Below are positions 44,045 to 53,463 of a stretch of DNA of 64,000 bases, one piece after another. A model generated the notes under the pieces. That model searched no databases and was not told the origin of the DNA. It saw only the letters and a list, made by a program, of their open reading frames with translations. Source of the stretch: Gelidibacter gilvus (lineage in GTDB: Bacteria; Bacteroidota; Bacteroidia; Flavobacteriales; Flavobacteriaceae); NCBI RefSeq assembly GCF_004115975.1, contig NZ_SDDZ01000012.1:1-64000 (forward strand), given 5' to 3'. The translations under genes were made by a program, and so were the position numbers. Within the stretch, counting starts at the first letter, position 1, and each line of letters opens with the position of its first letter.

Positions 44045-46066
44045 ATGAGATTATATATCTTAAGCCTACTCTTTATTATTCCGATATTTTCCAAAGCACA
44101 AGACAGAGATTTAGAGCAAAATAAAAGTATTTGGGAAAACGCCCATAAAGAAACTTCCAATCAGGATCGCTTAAAATATCTGGATAGTTTGGCTGGTGAA
44201 ATTAGGTACGACAGCACTTTTAATAGTGATTCTATTTTTCGTGTCACGATTTCTTTTGCCCAAAAAATGGATTCTGTGGACATGGCCATGAAACACGCGA
44301 TCAATTTTATCAATTACCACAATTATGGAACTAACGATTATAAAGAGGCCAAAAAGATAATCAAGGCGGCTTATCCCCTATTACCTCAAGTGTCAAAACC
44401 GAATATTTTAGATGATTTTTATTATGAAGCAGCTTATGTTTATTATGAGTCAAGACATTTTGAGGAAGCCATAAAACTTTTTGACAGCGCTTATGTTTAT
44501 GCCAAAAAATACAAGTCTAAATATGTAGAACTCTCCAAATTTGCAATAGCGATGGCACATGTAAACAATGGAAAATTTGGCGAAGCTTCTTTAGAACTTC
44601 AAGAAGCAGCAACCCTTTTTCAAAATAAAAAGGACACGCTCATGTGGCTGAATACAAAAAACTCCATGTCAATTCTTTACAGTAAAAACGGATTTTATGA
44701 AGCAGCAAAAAAAGAAAGGAATGAGCTCATAAAATTGGCCAAAATATCCAATTCCTTCCCTAATTTGCCTATCATCTATTATAACAATGCAGCTGACGAC
44801 AATAAAATGAATTTACAAGGCAGTCGTATTAAAAATCTGAAATTGGCATTGACAGAAAATCAGATTTCAGAAAACAAAGATTACTTTGAACCTGCATTAA
44901 AATCGGGGTTGGCGGCAGCTTTGGCAGAAAGTGACAGCCTTCAGCAAGCAGAAAAACTCATAAAAGAATTGGAACTTGATGATGAAAATACTTCAGGACA
45001 AAACGCCCATTATTTCTTAAACGCCAAAATGAGAGTGGCGTTTGCCCAAAAGGATTATGAGAACGCTTTGAAGTATGGTTTGACGCTTTACAATCTCAAA
45101 ATTGGCGGAGATCAATATGAGGAAATTCAAGAATCGGAATTATTTCTGTCTGAAGTCTATCAAAATATAGGAAATAAGGAGAAAGCTTTTTCACACTTTA
45201 AAAATTACACTAAAATTAAAGATTCGATTGGCAGTATTCAAAAAACGCGTGTTTTAGCCTATTACCAAACGATTTATGAGACTGAAAAACGCGATTTAAC
45301 CATCCAAAATCAAAAAAGCAATATCGCCTTGCTCAATTCTGAAAACAAAGTAAAAAATCAGTGGTTGCTGTTTGGTGGCATGGGATTATTGGGCCTATTT
45401 GGTTTTGTAACGATTGTTCGTTCAAATAACAATACTAAACGACGACAAAAATTACAGGAACTGTTCACACAGGACATCATTAATACCCAAGAGCAGGAAC
45501 GCACTCGATTGGCTTTCGAACTGCATGATTCTGTAGGGCAACAGCTCATGCTTTTAACCCGAAAACTAAAAACTATTGATGATCCGTTATTTGGAACTTT
45601 GGCGAATGATACTTTGACCAATCTTCGTACTATTTCACAGGGCTTATATCCCGCAACATTAGAGCGCTTAGGCTTTACGTCAGCTATAGAAGATTTAATC
45701 AATGAATTGGATGAAAACACCGAGGTCTTTTTCACCTTGGAACTGGAGAACGCCGACAAGCTCATTACCAAAGATAAAGCCTTGCACTTATACAGGATGC
45801 TTCAAGAATCATTAAACAACGTGCTAAAACACGCCGAAGCCAAAGCCGTATTTGTAAGTATAGAAATCTTATCGAACACGATCATCATGACTATAAAAGA
45901 CAACGGAAAAGGATTTGATTATCATAAAGCATTGAACACCTCCAAAAGTTTAGGAATGAAATCGCTTGTGGAACGTTGTAAAATAATTTCGGCGAAATTG
46001 GAGGTGGAATCCAGCTTAGGCAAGGGCACCACGCTTATGATAAAGCTACCTATTACAAATGCCTAG
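44045..46066 (+). CDS. TPR-containing sensor histidine kinase (NarX/HPK7 type)
   Basis: The 673 residues comprise a signal sequence (LYILSLLFIIPIFSKAQ), a TPR-like sensor region (about 20-420), a membrane span (about 437-457, WLLFGGMGLLGLFGFVTIV) and a HisKA_3 dimerisation helix with the phospho-His in FELHDSVGQQL. The HATPase domain carries N-box QESLNNVLKHA and G-box DNGKGFD. It senses an unknown envelope signal. The response regulator gene lies 196 bp downstream and is its likely partner. Confidence 0.92.
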   Translation: MRLYILSLLFIIPIFSKAQDRDLEQNKSIWENAHKETSNQDRLKYLDSLAGEIRYDSTFNSDSIFRVTISFAQKMDSVDMAMKHAINFINYHNYGTNDYKEAKKIIKAAYPLLPQVSKPNILDDFYYEAAYVYYESRHFEEAIKLFDSAYVYAKKYKSKYVELSKFAIAMAHVNNGKFGEASLELQEAATLFQNKKDTLMWLNTKNSMSILYSKNGFYEAAKKERNELIKLAKISNSFPNLPIIYYNNAADDNKMNLQGSRIKNLKLALTENQISENKDYFEPALKSGLAAALAESDSLQQAEKLIKELELDDENTSGQNAHYFLNAKMRVAFAQKDYENALKYGLTLYNLKIGGDQYEEIQESELFLSEVYQNIGNKEKAFSHFKNYTKIKDSIGSIQKTRVLAYYQTIYETEKRDLTIQNQKSNIALLNSENKVKNQWLLFGGMGLLGLFGFVTIVRSNNNTKRRQKLQELFTQDIINTQEQERTRLAFELHDSVGQQLMLLTRKLKTIDDPLFGTLANDTLTNLRTISQGLYPATLERLGFTSAIEDLINELDENTEVFFTLELENADKLITKDKALHLYRMLQESLNNVLKHAEAKAVFVSIEILSNTIIMTIKDNGKGFDYHKALNTSKSLGMKSLVERCKIISAKLEVESSLGKGTTLMIKLPITNA

Positions 46067-46262
46067 TTAAAAACTAATTCATAAAATTTGAGGTTTACAG
46101 TAATACAGAAGTTCGGGAACTTCAAAATATCACTGTTAATTTACCCAATAAAGAAATCAATCTATAGCGCGGTAAAGTAGATCAAATGCTGAATTATTTG
46201 AATTTAAATACTACTATCCATTCATTAAAATGTATTTTTACATAAGATAAAACCTACATCCC

Positions 46263-46916
46263 TTGAAAACCGCTACCCCGAAGAAAAGCACCACTATCGT
46301 TATTGCTGAAGACCATCCGATTATGTTAAAAGGTCTAAAACAAGAACTTGAACAAGCAGGATATCAGATTATTGGTACGGCAGAAAATGGCATGGAAGCG
46401 GTAGGTACAATCACTGATTTAAACCCTGATATTGCGCTATTAGATATTGAAATGCCGTTGCTAAACGGTTTTGAAGTGATGGCAAAATGTATAGACATTT
46501 TAAATTTAAAAACACGTTTTATTGTGATGACCTATCACAAGCAGAAAAACTTTGTTTTACAAGCTAAAAACTTGGGCGTTCACGGATATCTTTTAAAAGA
46601 GGATAGCATAGAAGAAATTGAAAACTGTATTGCGACAGTTCTCAATGGCACAGTTTATTATAGTAAATCCCTGGGGACTGATCTTGAAGCAAATGCCGAA
46701 AGTGAACTCAAAAAACTGACATTGTTAACACCTTCTGAACGCAAAATCATTCAACTGATAGCTCAAGATAAAAACTCTACTGAAATCAGTGATATGCTAT
46801 GTGTTTCGCCAAGAACCATACAAAAACACCGCACAAATATTATCGAAAAGCTGAATCTCGATCCTGCAGCAGATAACCTAATCAAATGGGCCAAAGAATT
46901 TAAGGGATTGGATTGA
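46263..46916 (+). CDS. LuxR/NarL-family response regulator
   Basis: This 217-residue protein has a receiver domain (acidic ED near residue 17, phospho-acceptor Asp in LLDIEMPLLNG, Lys in YLLKEDS) and a C-terminal LuxR-type HTH (LTPSERKIIQLIAQDKNSTE, then VSPRTIQKHRTNII). It starts at a TTG (46263). It is the partner of the kinase gene upstream. Confidence 0.93.
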   Translation: MKTATPKKSTTIVIAEDHPIMLKGLKQELEQAGYQIIGTAENGMEAVGTITDLNPDIALLDIEMPLLNGFEVMAKCIDILNLKTRFIVMTYHKQKNFVLQAKNLGVHGYLLKEDSIEEIENCIATVLNGTVYYSKSLGTDLEANAESELKKLTLLTPSERKIIQLIAQDKNSTEISDMLCVSPRTIQKHRTNIIEKLNLDPAADNLIKWAKEFKGLD

Positions 46917-46934
46917 TGATTTGTAAATAGAAAA

Positions 46935-46962
46935 GTGTGGATAATCCTTTAACCATCCACAC
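46935..46962. terminator. Hairpin between converging genes
   Basis: An 8-bp stem (GTGTGGAT with ATCCACAC, 12-nt loop) lies 19 bp after the response regulator stop, 24 bp from the stop of the converging T9SS gene. No strong T-run follows, so termination is plausible, not certain. Confidence 0.5.
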
Positions 46963-46985
46963 CGTCCTATTACCTAAAAATGGTC

Positions 46986-48689
46986 TTAATCTTTTACAAT
47001 TTTCATCACCGTCTTTTTAGCCTGATGATCAAGGATTTCTAGAAAATACAAGCCATTGGGCTGATGTAGTTCCAAATCAATTTTCTTTGTGTTGTGAAAT
47101 TTGTCTTCCATAAGCACTTGTCCCGTAATAGAAAGCAATCTTACGGAAACCTTAGGCTGCTCAATTTTAAAAGTAACTGAAAAGTCGCCTTTTGTAGGGT
47201 TGGGATACAGCTTCAAACCATCGGAGAACGCGGAGTCCAGCCCCATGGTTTCCATCGACAGTTTTTGTATAAAACCATCATAACCCCCGTTAGAGGTCAG
47301 TTTACCATTACTTTCACCGATATTAAAATCGGCTAAAAGTTGAAAATATCCAACAGTGTAAATTTTTCCTGAGGCGTCAATAACTGTAGACATAGCGTTA
47401 TCTATACCTGAACCTCCCATCTGTTTAAGCCAAATATGCTGGCCATCAGAATCAAATTTTTGAATAAACATATCATAATTTCCATGAGAGGTTAAACTCA
47501 AGTTTCCAGCGCCTGAGTCAAAACTAGCTTGATTATAGAAGTTTCCAGTAACGATAACGTTGCCATCAGCATCGTTCGTGATGGATGTCCCCGCATCACT
47601 TCCTAGTCCGCCCATATAGTTCGCCCATAAAAAATTCCCGTTGGTGTCCAGTTTTTGAACAAATATATTTGAACTGCCTGTAGTCGTCATATTATAAGTA
47701 CCTTCACCTGGGTCAAAATCTACAGTTTGCATATAATGACCTGTTGTATAGACATTTCCCTGAGCATCTACAGAAATGGAAGTTCCTTTATCGACACCTT
47801 TGCCTCCCATTTGTTTTACCCATATAAAATCGCCATTTCCATCAATTTTCAGAACGAAGATATCCTCATTACCTGCCGAGATTAAAGTAGCATCACCCGC
47901 TCTAGAATTAAAATCTACCGTGCCTTTAAAGTCCCCTGTCATATAGATGTTATTACCTGAATCTAACGCTATAGAAAGGGGGTATTCTGACAAAACACCT
48001 CCAATTTGCTTCATCCAAATAAAATCACCGTCAGTATCTAGTTTTAGCAGAAACATATCGGAATCACCATTTGAAGTAACATTATAGACGCCCTCTCCTG
48101 GATCAAAATCTACTGTTTCACGAAAAAACCCGCAAATATAAACGCCACCGGTCGAATCGGTGCGAATGGCATATCCATAATCATTTTCAATACCACCCAA
48201 ATGTTTGACCCATTGAAAATTGCCGTTGGTATCATGTTTAGTTATGAAGGTATCATAACTGCCAATTGCAGTTAAATTTGCAGGTTCACCATCAGGGTTA
48301 AAGTTTACAGTTGCAGCAAAAATCCCTGAGGTGTAAACGTTTCCGGCAGCGTCAGTAGTGATAGAAAGAGCATATTCTTCAGAGAGACCACCAAATTTTT
48401 TAACCCAAAGCAAATTGCCATCCCCATCCAATTTTTGAATATAGACGTCCGTATATCCGTTGGATGTAAAACTGGACGTGGTCGTTCCTGGGTCCAGATC
48501 AGAGGTTCCTGAAAACTGTCCCGCAACGAAGAGATACCCATTTAAATCAGGGGTAATTGTAGAGGCTACCACTGTACCATTGCCACCAATCTGCTTTACC
48601 CATTCAAAAGTCGGGTTCTGAGCGTAAAGTGACATGTTTACTATAAACAGGCTCGTCATAAGAGTGAAAAATGTAATTTTTAAATTCAT
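46986..48689 (-). CDS. SBBP-repeat protein with T9SS sorting domain
   Basis: The 567 residues start with a signal peptide and contain about eight SBBP beta-propeller repeats of the form FxWVKQxGGxGxDxGxSIxxDxxGNVYTTGxF. They end with a type A T9SS C-terminal sorting domain (KLYPNPTKGDFSVTF to KTVMKIVKD). It is secreted or displayed on the surface through the type IX system. The function beyond adhesion or binding is unknown. Confidence 0.9.
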   Translation of the reverse strand: MNLKITFFTLMTSLFIVNMSLYAQNPTFEWVKQIGGNGTVVASTITPDLNGYLFVAGQFSGTSDLDPGTTTSSFTSNGYTDVYIQKLDGDGNLLWVKKFGGLSEEYALSITTDAAGNVYTSGIFAATVNFNPDGEPANLTAIGSYDTFITKHDTNGNFQWVKHLGGIENDYGYAIRTDSTGGVYICGFFRETVDFDPGEGVYNVTSNGDSDMFLLKLDTDGDFIWMKQIGGVLSEYPLSIALDSGNNIYMTGDFKGTVDFNSRAGDATLISAGNEDIFVLKIDGNGDFIWVKQMGGKGVDKGTSISVDAQGNVYTTGHYMQTVDFDPGEGTYNMTTTGSSNIFVQKLDTNGNFLWANYMGGLGSDAGTSITNDADGNVIVTGNFYNQASFDSGAGNLSLTSHGNYDMFIQKFDSDGQHIWLKQMGGSGIDNAMSTVIDASGKIYTVGYFQLLADFNIGESNGKLTSNGGYDGFIQKLSMETMGLDSAFSDGLKLYPNPTKGDFSVTFKIEQPKVSVRLLSITGQVLMEDKFHNTKKIDLELHQPNGLYFLEILDHQAKKTVMKIVKD

Positions 48690-48883
48690 AATGCGTTGAT
48701 TTTAAAGTTAAAATGTTCTATTTATAGTTACCATCGGTAAAAAGATAAAATGTCATCATAATATTCTTACTTTTTTCAACCCTCCAATAATTGCTTAGAT
48801 CACTCTTGACCTGTCATCTTCCAATCAACATTATTTAACAAAACTCTAAATATCAACTCCTTCATTTTTTACTTCATAATCTG

Positions 48884-48891
48884 TACCTTTG
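48884..48891 (+). promoter_or_regulatory. Bacteroidota -7 box for uvrA
   Basis: TACCTTTG matches TAnnTTTG, 37 bp upstream of the chosen start. Confidence 0.55.
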
Positions 48892-48928
48892 CAAACTTGT
48901 CTGTAAATCAGGCAAGATAGCTATGTAT

Positions 48929-51772
48929 ATGAGTAAATTTGAAGAGACTATAGAGGTTCAAGGCGCACGCGTTCACAACCTAAAAAATATAGATGTTTCC
49001 ATTCCCAGAGAAAAACTAGTAGTTATTACAGGACTTTCAGGAAGTGGAAAATCGTCATTGGCTTTTGATACCATTTATGCCGAAGGCCAACGGCGTTATA
49101 TCGAAACATTTTCGGCCTATGCACGTCAGTTTTTGGGTGGTTTGGAACGTCCTGATGTTGATAAAATTGATGGCCTGTCGCCAGTCATCGCTATAGAACA
49201 GAAAACGACTAGCAAATCGCCACGTTCCACTGTGGGCACCATTACTGAGATTTATGACTTCTTACGGTTGTTATACGCTAGAGCGAGTGATGCTTATAGT
49301 TATAACACTGGCGAAAAAATGGTGAGTTATACCGATGAGCAAATCAAAAGCTTGATCAAAGAAACGTTTAACGGCAAGCGCATCAATATTTTGGCGCCCG
49401 TGATCCGTTCAAGAAAAGGACATTACCGCGAATTGTTTGAGCAAATTGCAAAACAAGGCTTTGTAAAAGTTCGAACGGATGGTGAAGTGAAAGACCTGGT
49501 CAAAGGCATGAAATTGGACCGTTATAAAAATCACGATATTGAAATTGTCATTGACCGACTCAAAATTGACGACACCGATGATAATGATAAACGTCTCACC
49601 GAGTCTATCAATACTGCCATGTATCACGGGGACGATATTTTAATGGTTTTAGATCATGATACTGACGAAACCCGCTATTTTAGTAGAAGTTTGATGTGTC
49701 CTACTTCGGGAATTTCCTATCCAAATCCTGAACCCAACAATTTCTCGTTCAACTCGCCAAAAGGTGCGTGTCCAAAATGTAACGGCATTGGAAAACTGTA
49801 TCAGGTGAATGAGAAAAAAATCATTCCTGATGATAATCTTTCCATACAAGCTGGTGCACTCGCCCCACATGGACCATACAAAAACAGTTGGATCTTTAAA
49901 CAGTTTGAAACCATTGCACAACGGTTCAATTTTCAGGTGACCGATCCTTACAAAAGCATTCCTGAAGAGGCAAAAAAGATGATCTTGTATGGTGGCAGCG
50001 AGAAGTTTTCAGTAGAAAGTAAAACTTTAGGCGTTACACGCGATTATAAAATCGATTTTGAAGGGGTCGCTAATTTTATAGAAAACCAATTTGCTGCTGC
50101 AGAAACAACGTCGTTGAAACGCTGGGCAAAAGAATATATGGACAAGGTGGAGTGTGATGAATGTCATGGCTCACGCTTGCGCCAAGAATCGCTTTATTTT
50201 AAAGTGAACGGATTGAATATTGCGGATTTGGCCGCTATGGATATTGTTGATTTATCGGAATGGTTCTCTAATTTGGCGTCTCATATCTCTGAAAAGCAAT
50301 TGCTGATTTCGGAAGAAATTATCAAAGAAATCAGAACCCGATTACAATTTCTATTAGATGTAGGTTTGGAATATCTTTCACTTAATAGAAGTTCAAAGTC
50401 CTTGTCTGGAGGTGAAGCACAACGGATCCGTTTGGCGACTCAAATTGGGTCTCAATTGGTGGGTGTACTTTATATTTTGGATGAGCCGAGTATTGGATTA
50501 CACCAGCGTGACAATGAAAAGTTGATCAAATCTTTAATAGCACTTCGTGATATTGGTAATTCTGTTATTGTTGTTGAGCACGATAAAGACATGATTGAAA
50601 GTGCGGACTATGTCATTGATATTGGTCCAAAAGCCGGAAAATATGGCGGAGAGATCATCAGTGTTGGAACTCCTGAAGAATTAAAAACCCATAACACACT
50701 TACTGCAGACTATCTCAATGGTACCAAACAAATTGAGATTCCGAAGAAACGGCGTGAAGGCAATGGCAAATTCATTGAACTGAAAGGTTGCACAGGAAAC
50801 AACTTGAAAAATATTTCCGTAAAATTCCCGTTGGGAAAAATGATTGGTGTGACCGGTGTTTCCGGAAGTGGAAAATCGACCTTAATAAACGAAACCCTTT
50901 ACCCTATTCTGAATGCCTATTATTTTAACGGCGTTAAAAAACCAATGCCCTACAAGAGCATCAAAGGTTTGGAACATATCGACAAAGTCATTGACATCAA
51001 CCAATCGCCCATAGGACGTACGCCAAGAAGTAATCCGGCAACCTACACCAAGACTTTTGACGAAGTTAGGAGTTTGTTTGCGAAAATTCCTGAGGCCATG
51101 ATTCGTGGTTATAAACCTGGACGTTTTAGCTTTAATGTGAAAGGCGGCCGTTGCGAAACCTGTCAAGGAGGTGGTTTAAGGGTTATTGAAATGAATTTCC
51201 TTCCAGATGTTTATGTGGAATGCGAAACCTGCCATGGGAAACGTTTTAATCGAGAAACCTTAGAGATTCGTTACAAAGGAAAATCCATCAGTGATGTGCT
51301 GGATATGACCATTAATGAAGCGGTTGATTTCTTTGAGCATATTCCGAAAATCCACAAAAAACTACAAACCATTAAAGATGTTGGCTTGGGTTATATCACC
51401 CTTGGTCAACAAAGTACCACCTTGTCTGGAGGTGAGGCACAACGCATTAAACTAGCTACGGAATTGAGTAAACGTGATACAGGAAACACTTTTTATATTC
51501 TTGATGAACCAACCACCGGTTTACATTTTGAAGACATCCGCGTGTTGATGAATGTGTTGAACAAACTCGTCAACAAAGGCAACACCATTTTAATTATTGA
51601 ACATAATATGGACGTCATCAAAACTGTGGATTATATTATTGATATTGGCTATGAAGGCGGCAAAGGTGGCGGCCAGGTTATTGTGGAAGGGACGCCAGAA
51701 GAAGTAGCCAAACACAAGACGAGCTATACGGCACAATTCCTCAAAAAAGAGCTTGAAAGCTATCAAAGCTAG
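48929..51772 (+). CDS. uvrA: Excinuclease ABC subunit A
   Basis: UvrA finds bulky DNA lesions and loads UvrB. The 947 residues (start chosen at the second in-frame Met, 48929; 48923 is also possible) contain both ABC ATPase halves: Walker [10 protein letters not shown] and GVSGSGKST, and signature [12 protein letters not shown] / [12 protein letters not shown]. The zinc fingers CPKCNGIG...(C..C) and CETCQGGG...CETCHGKRF are present. Length and motifs match the family. Confidence 0.97.
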   Translation: MSKFEETIEVQGARVHNLKNIDVSIPREKLVVITGLSGSGKSSLAFDTIYAEGQRRYIETFSAYARQFLGGLERPDVDKIDGLSPVIAIEQKTTSKSPRSTVGTITEIYDFLRLLYARASDAYSYNTGEKMVSYTDEQIKSLIKETFNGKRINILAPVIRSRKGHYRELFEQIAKQGFVKVRTDGEVKDLVKGMKLDRYKNHDIEIVIDRLKIDDTDDNDKRLTESINTAMYHGDDILMVLDHDTDETRYFSRSLMCPTSGISYPNPEPNNFSFNSPKGACPKCNGIGKLYQVNEKKIIPDDNLSIQAGALAPHGPYKNSWIFKQFETIAQRFNFQVTDPYKSIPEEAKKMILYGGSEKFSVESKTLGVTRDYKIDFEGVANFIENQFAAAETTSLKRWAKEYMDKVECDECHGSRLRQESLYFKVNGLNIADLAAMDIVDLSEWFSNLASHISEKQLLISEEIIKEIRTRLQFLLDVGLEYLSLNRSSKSLSGGEAQRIRLATQIGSQLVGVLYILDEPSIGLHQRDNEKLIKSLIALRDIGNSVIVVEHDKDMIESADYVIDIGPKAGKYGGEIISVGTPEELKTHNTLTADYLNGTKQIEIPKKRREGNGKFIELKGCTGNNLKNISVKFPLGKMIGVTGVSGSGKSTLINETLYPILNAYYFNGVKKPMPYKSIKGLEHIDKVIDINQSPIGRTPRSNPATYTKTFDEVRSLFAKIPEAMIRGYKPGRFSFNVKGGRCETCQGGGLRVIEMNFLPDVYVECETCHGKRFNRETLEIRYKGKSISDVLDMTINEAVDFFEHIPKIHKKLQTIKDVGLGYITLGQQSTTLSGGEAQRIKLATELSKRDTGNTFYILDEPTTGLHFEDIRVLMNVLNKLVNKGNTILIIEHNMDVIKTVDYIIDIGYEGGKGGGQVIVEGTPEEVAKHKTSYTAQFLKKELESYQS

Positions 51773-51859
51773 TAGAATTCCAATCTGTTTTTTTATAAGT
51801 TTTATGAAAAATGTTAAAGATTTATTCATAACAGCGCATAATTGCGTCAAAATCTTTAG

Positions 51860-52060
<201 letters not shown>

Positions 52061-52099
52061 ATCAAGATTAGAATAGGATAACAAGACATGAACTTATAA

Positions 52100-52132
52100 A
52101 GAGGCAAATCTTACGATTTGTCTCTTTTTTTT
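52100..52132 (+). terminator. Intrinsic terminator after the small membrane protein gene
   Basis: The stem AGAGGCAAATC pairs with GATTTGTCTCT across a TTAC loop with one G·T pair, and an eight-T run follows to 52132. Confidence 0.85.
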
Positions 52133-52500
52133 GTTTAAATTATTAAAGGTTGCTACTTTTAAAACTCAAGTAAATCGAGCGGTAACAGCGTATTTTACAG
52201 GAGAGAATTTAGATTGGAACTATAGCTCGCCATTAGTAATTTGGAAATTCCTAACAAAACGGTTTTAAAACCGATTGAATGGAAGTTATTATGTTATTTT
52301 CCATTAAATTTGTCTGTTTTGGCGAGTTGCTATATAGCTGACTGGGCATTAGGGTGTAGGCATTAGGGATTTGGGATTAGGGATTAGAAGTGAGGGATGA
52401 CGGAGTCCGATAACTGTAACTGAAGACTGAAGACTGAGAGCCGAGAACAAGCTATCAAGAATAAATAAAAATAATCAATAAAAAATAGATCAAACATATA
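52133..52500. other. Intergenic stretch, no gene seen
   Basis: This stretch holds a run of ATTAGGG/ATTTGGG words at 52345-52390 and GAAGACTGAAGACTGAGAG near 52420. Otherwise it is featureless; the LOG promoter should lie at its right end. Confidence 0.45.
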
Positions 52501-53190
52501 ATGAGATTAGAAAAACATAGTAAAGCTTGGAATGAAATAAAAACCAACGATTCTTGGGCCATTTTTAAAATAATGGGTGAGTTTGTCAACGGTTATGAAA
52601 AATTAAGCAAAATAGGACCTTGCGTTTCTATTTTTGGTTCAGCACGTACCAAGCCAGATCATAAATATTATAAATTAGCAGAGGAAATAGCGAAAAAAAT
52701 TGTGGAACACGGTTACGGTGTCATCACTGGTGGTGGTCCCGGAATTATGGAAGCAGGAAATAAAGGTGCGCATATTGCAGGCGGCACCTCGGTGGGATTG
52801 AACATTGATCTGCCTTTTGAACAACACGACAATCCATATATAGACGCTGATAAAAGCTTGGATTTTGATTATTTTTTTGTGAGAAAGGTCATGTTCGTAA
52901 AATACTCTCAAGGTTTTGTTGTGATGCCTGGAGGCTTTGGAACCTTAGACGAATTGTTTGAAGCCATCACACTCATCCAAACCAACAAAATTGAAGAATT
53001 CCCTATTATATTAGTGGGTACTGAATTTTGGAAAGGTCTTTTGGATTGGGTAAGAACCGCAGTTTTGGACTCTTTTAGTAATATCAGCGAGAAGGACTTG
53101 GATCTCATCCATTTGGTAGATACACCTGATGAAGTACTGACCATTTTGGACAACTTCTATAAAGAATTTGAACTGAGCCCGAATTTCTAA
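52501..53190 (+). CDS. LOG-family nucleotide phosphoribohydrolase
   Basis: This 229-residue Rossmann-fold protein has GGGPGIMEAGNKGA and the catalytic PGGFGTLDE motif, diagnostic of LOG proteins. They release bases or ribose phosphates from cytokinin-like or purine nucleotides (TIGR00730 family). In many bacteria it is a housekeeping pyrimidine/purine 5'-nucleotide N-glycosidase. Confidence 0.9.
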   Translation: MRLEKHSKAWNEIKTNDSWAIFKIMGEFVNGYEKLSKIGPCVSIFGSARTKPDHKYYKLAEEIAKKIVEHGYGVITGGGPGIMEAGNKGAHIAGGTSVGLNIDLPFEQHDNPYIDADKSLDFDYFFVRKVMFVKYSQGFVVMPGGFGTLDELFEAITLIQTNKIEEFPIILVGTEFWKGLLDWVRTAVLDSFSNISEKDLDLIHLVDTPDEVLTILDNFYKEFELSPNF

Positions 53191-53230
53191 GTAATGCAAT
53201 CCTATATTCTTTTAGACATTAATTTCAACC

Positions 53231-53266
53231 TGAACCCTTAATGAAATATAAAACATTGAGGGTTCA
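53231..53266 (+). terminator. Hairpin after the LOG gene
   Basis: The stem TGAACCCTTAATG pairs with CATTGAGGGTTCA (13 bp, one G·T) around a 10-nt loop. It is followed by TTTG, so it is a weak intrinsic terminator. Confidence 0.5.
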
Positions 53267-53463
53267 TTTGAAAGTTATTATTGAAAAATAGGTCCTAAAC
53301 TATGGAATTGCCATTGCAAGTTTTAAGTTCCTTTTCGTAGATTTAAAACCATAAACACCTAAAATTCGTTATATATCTCACCATGATTTATTCTTTTGTA
53401 AAGAACCTGCACACCATGGTTTCATTACAAAAATCTTAAACCTTTAAAGTTTATTATAACCCA

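Noticed and set aside
45358-45771. Minus-strand open frame of 137 codons
   Set aside because: Opposite the histidine kinase gene, whose HisKA_3 and HATPase motifs are encoded there.
46067-46262. A short open stretch reading VYSNTEVRELQNITVNLPNK and a 16-bp inverted GAAGTTC/GAACTTC
   Set aside because: It could be the tail of a decayed gene or chance; too short to call, and the inverted repeat falls within the same stretch.
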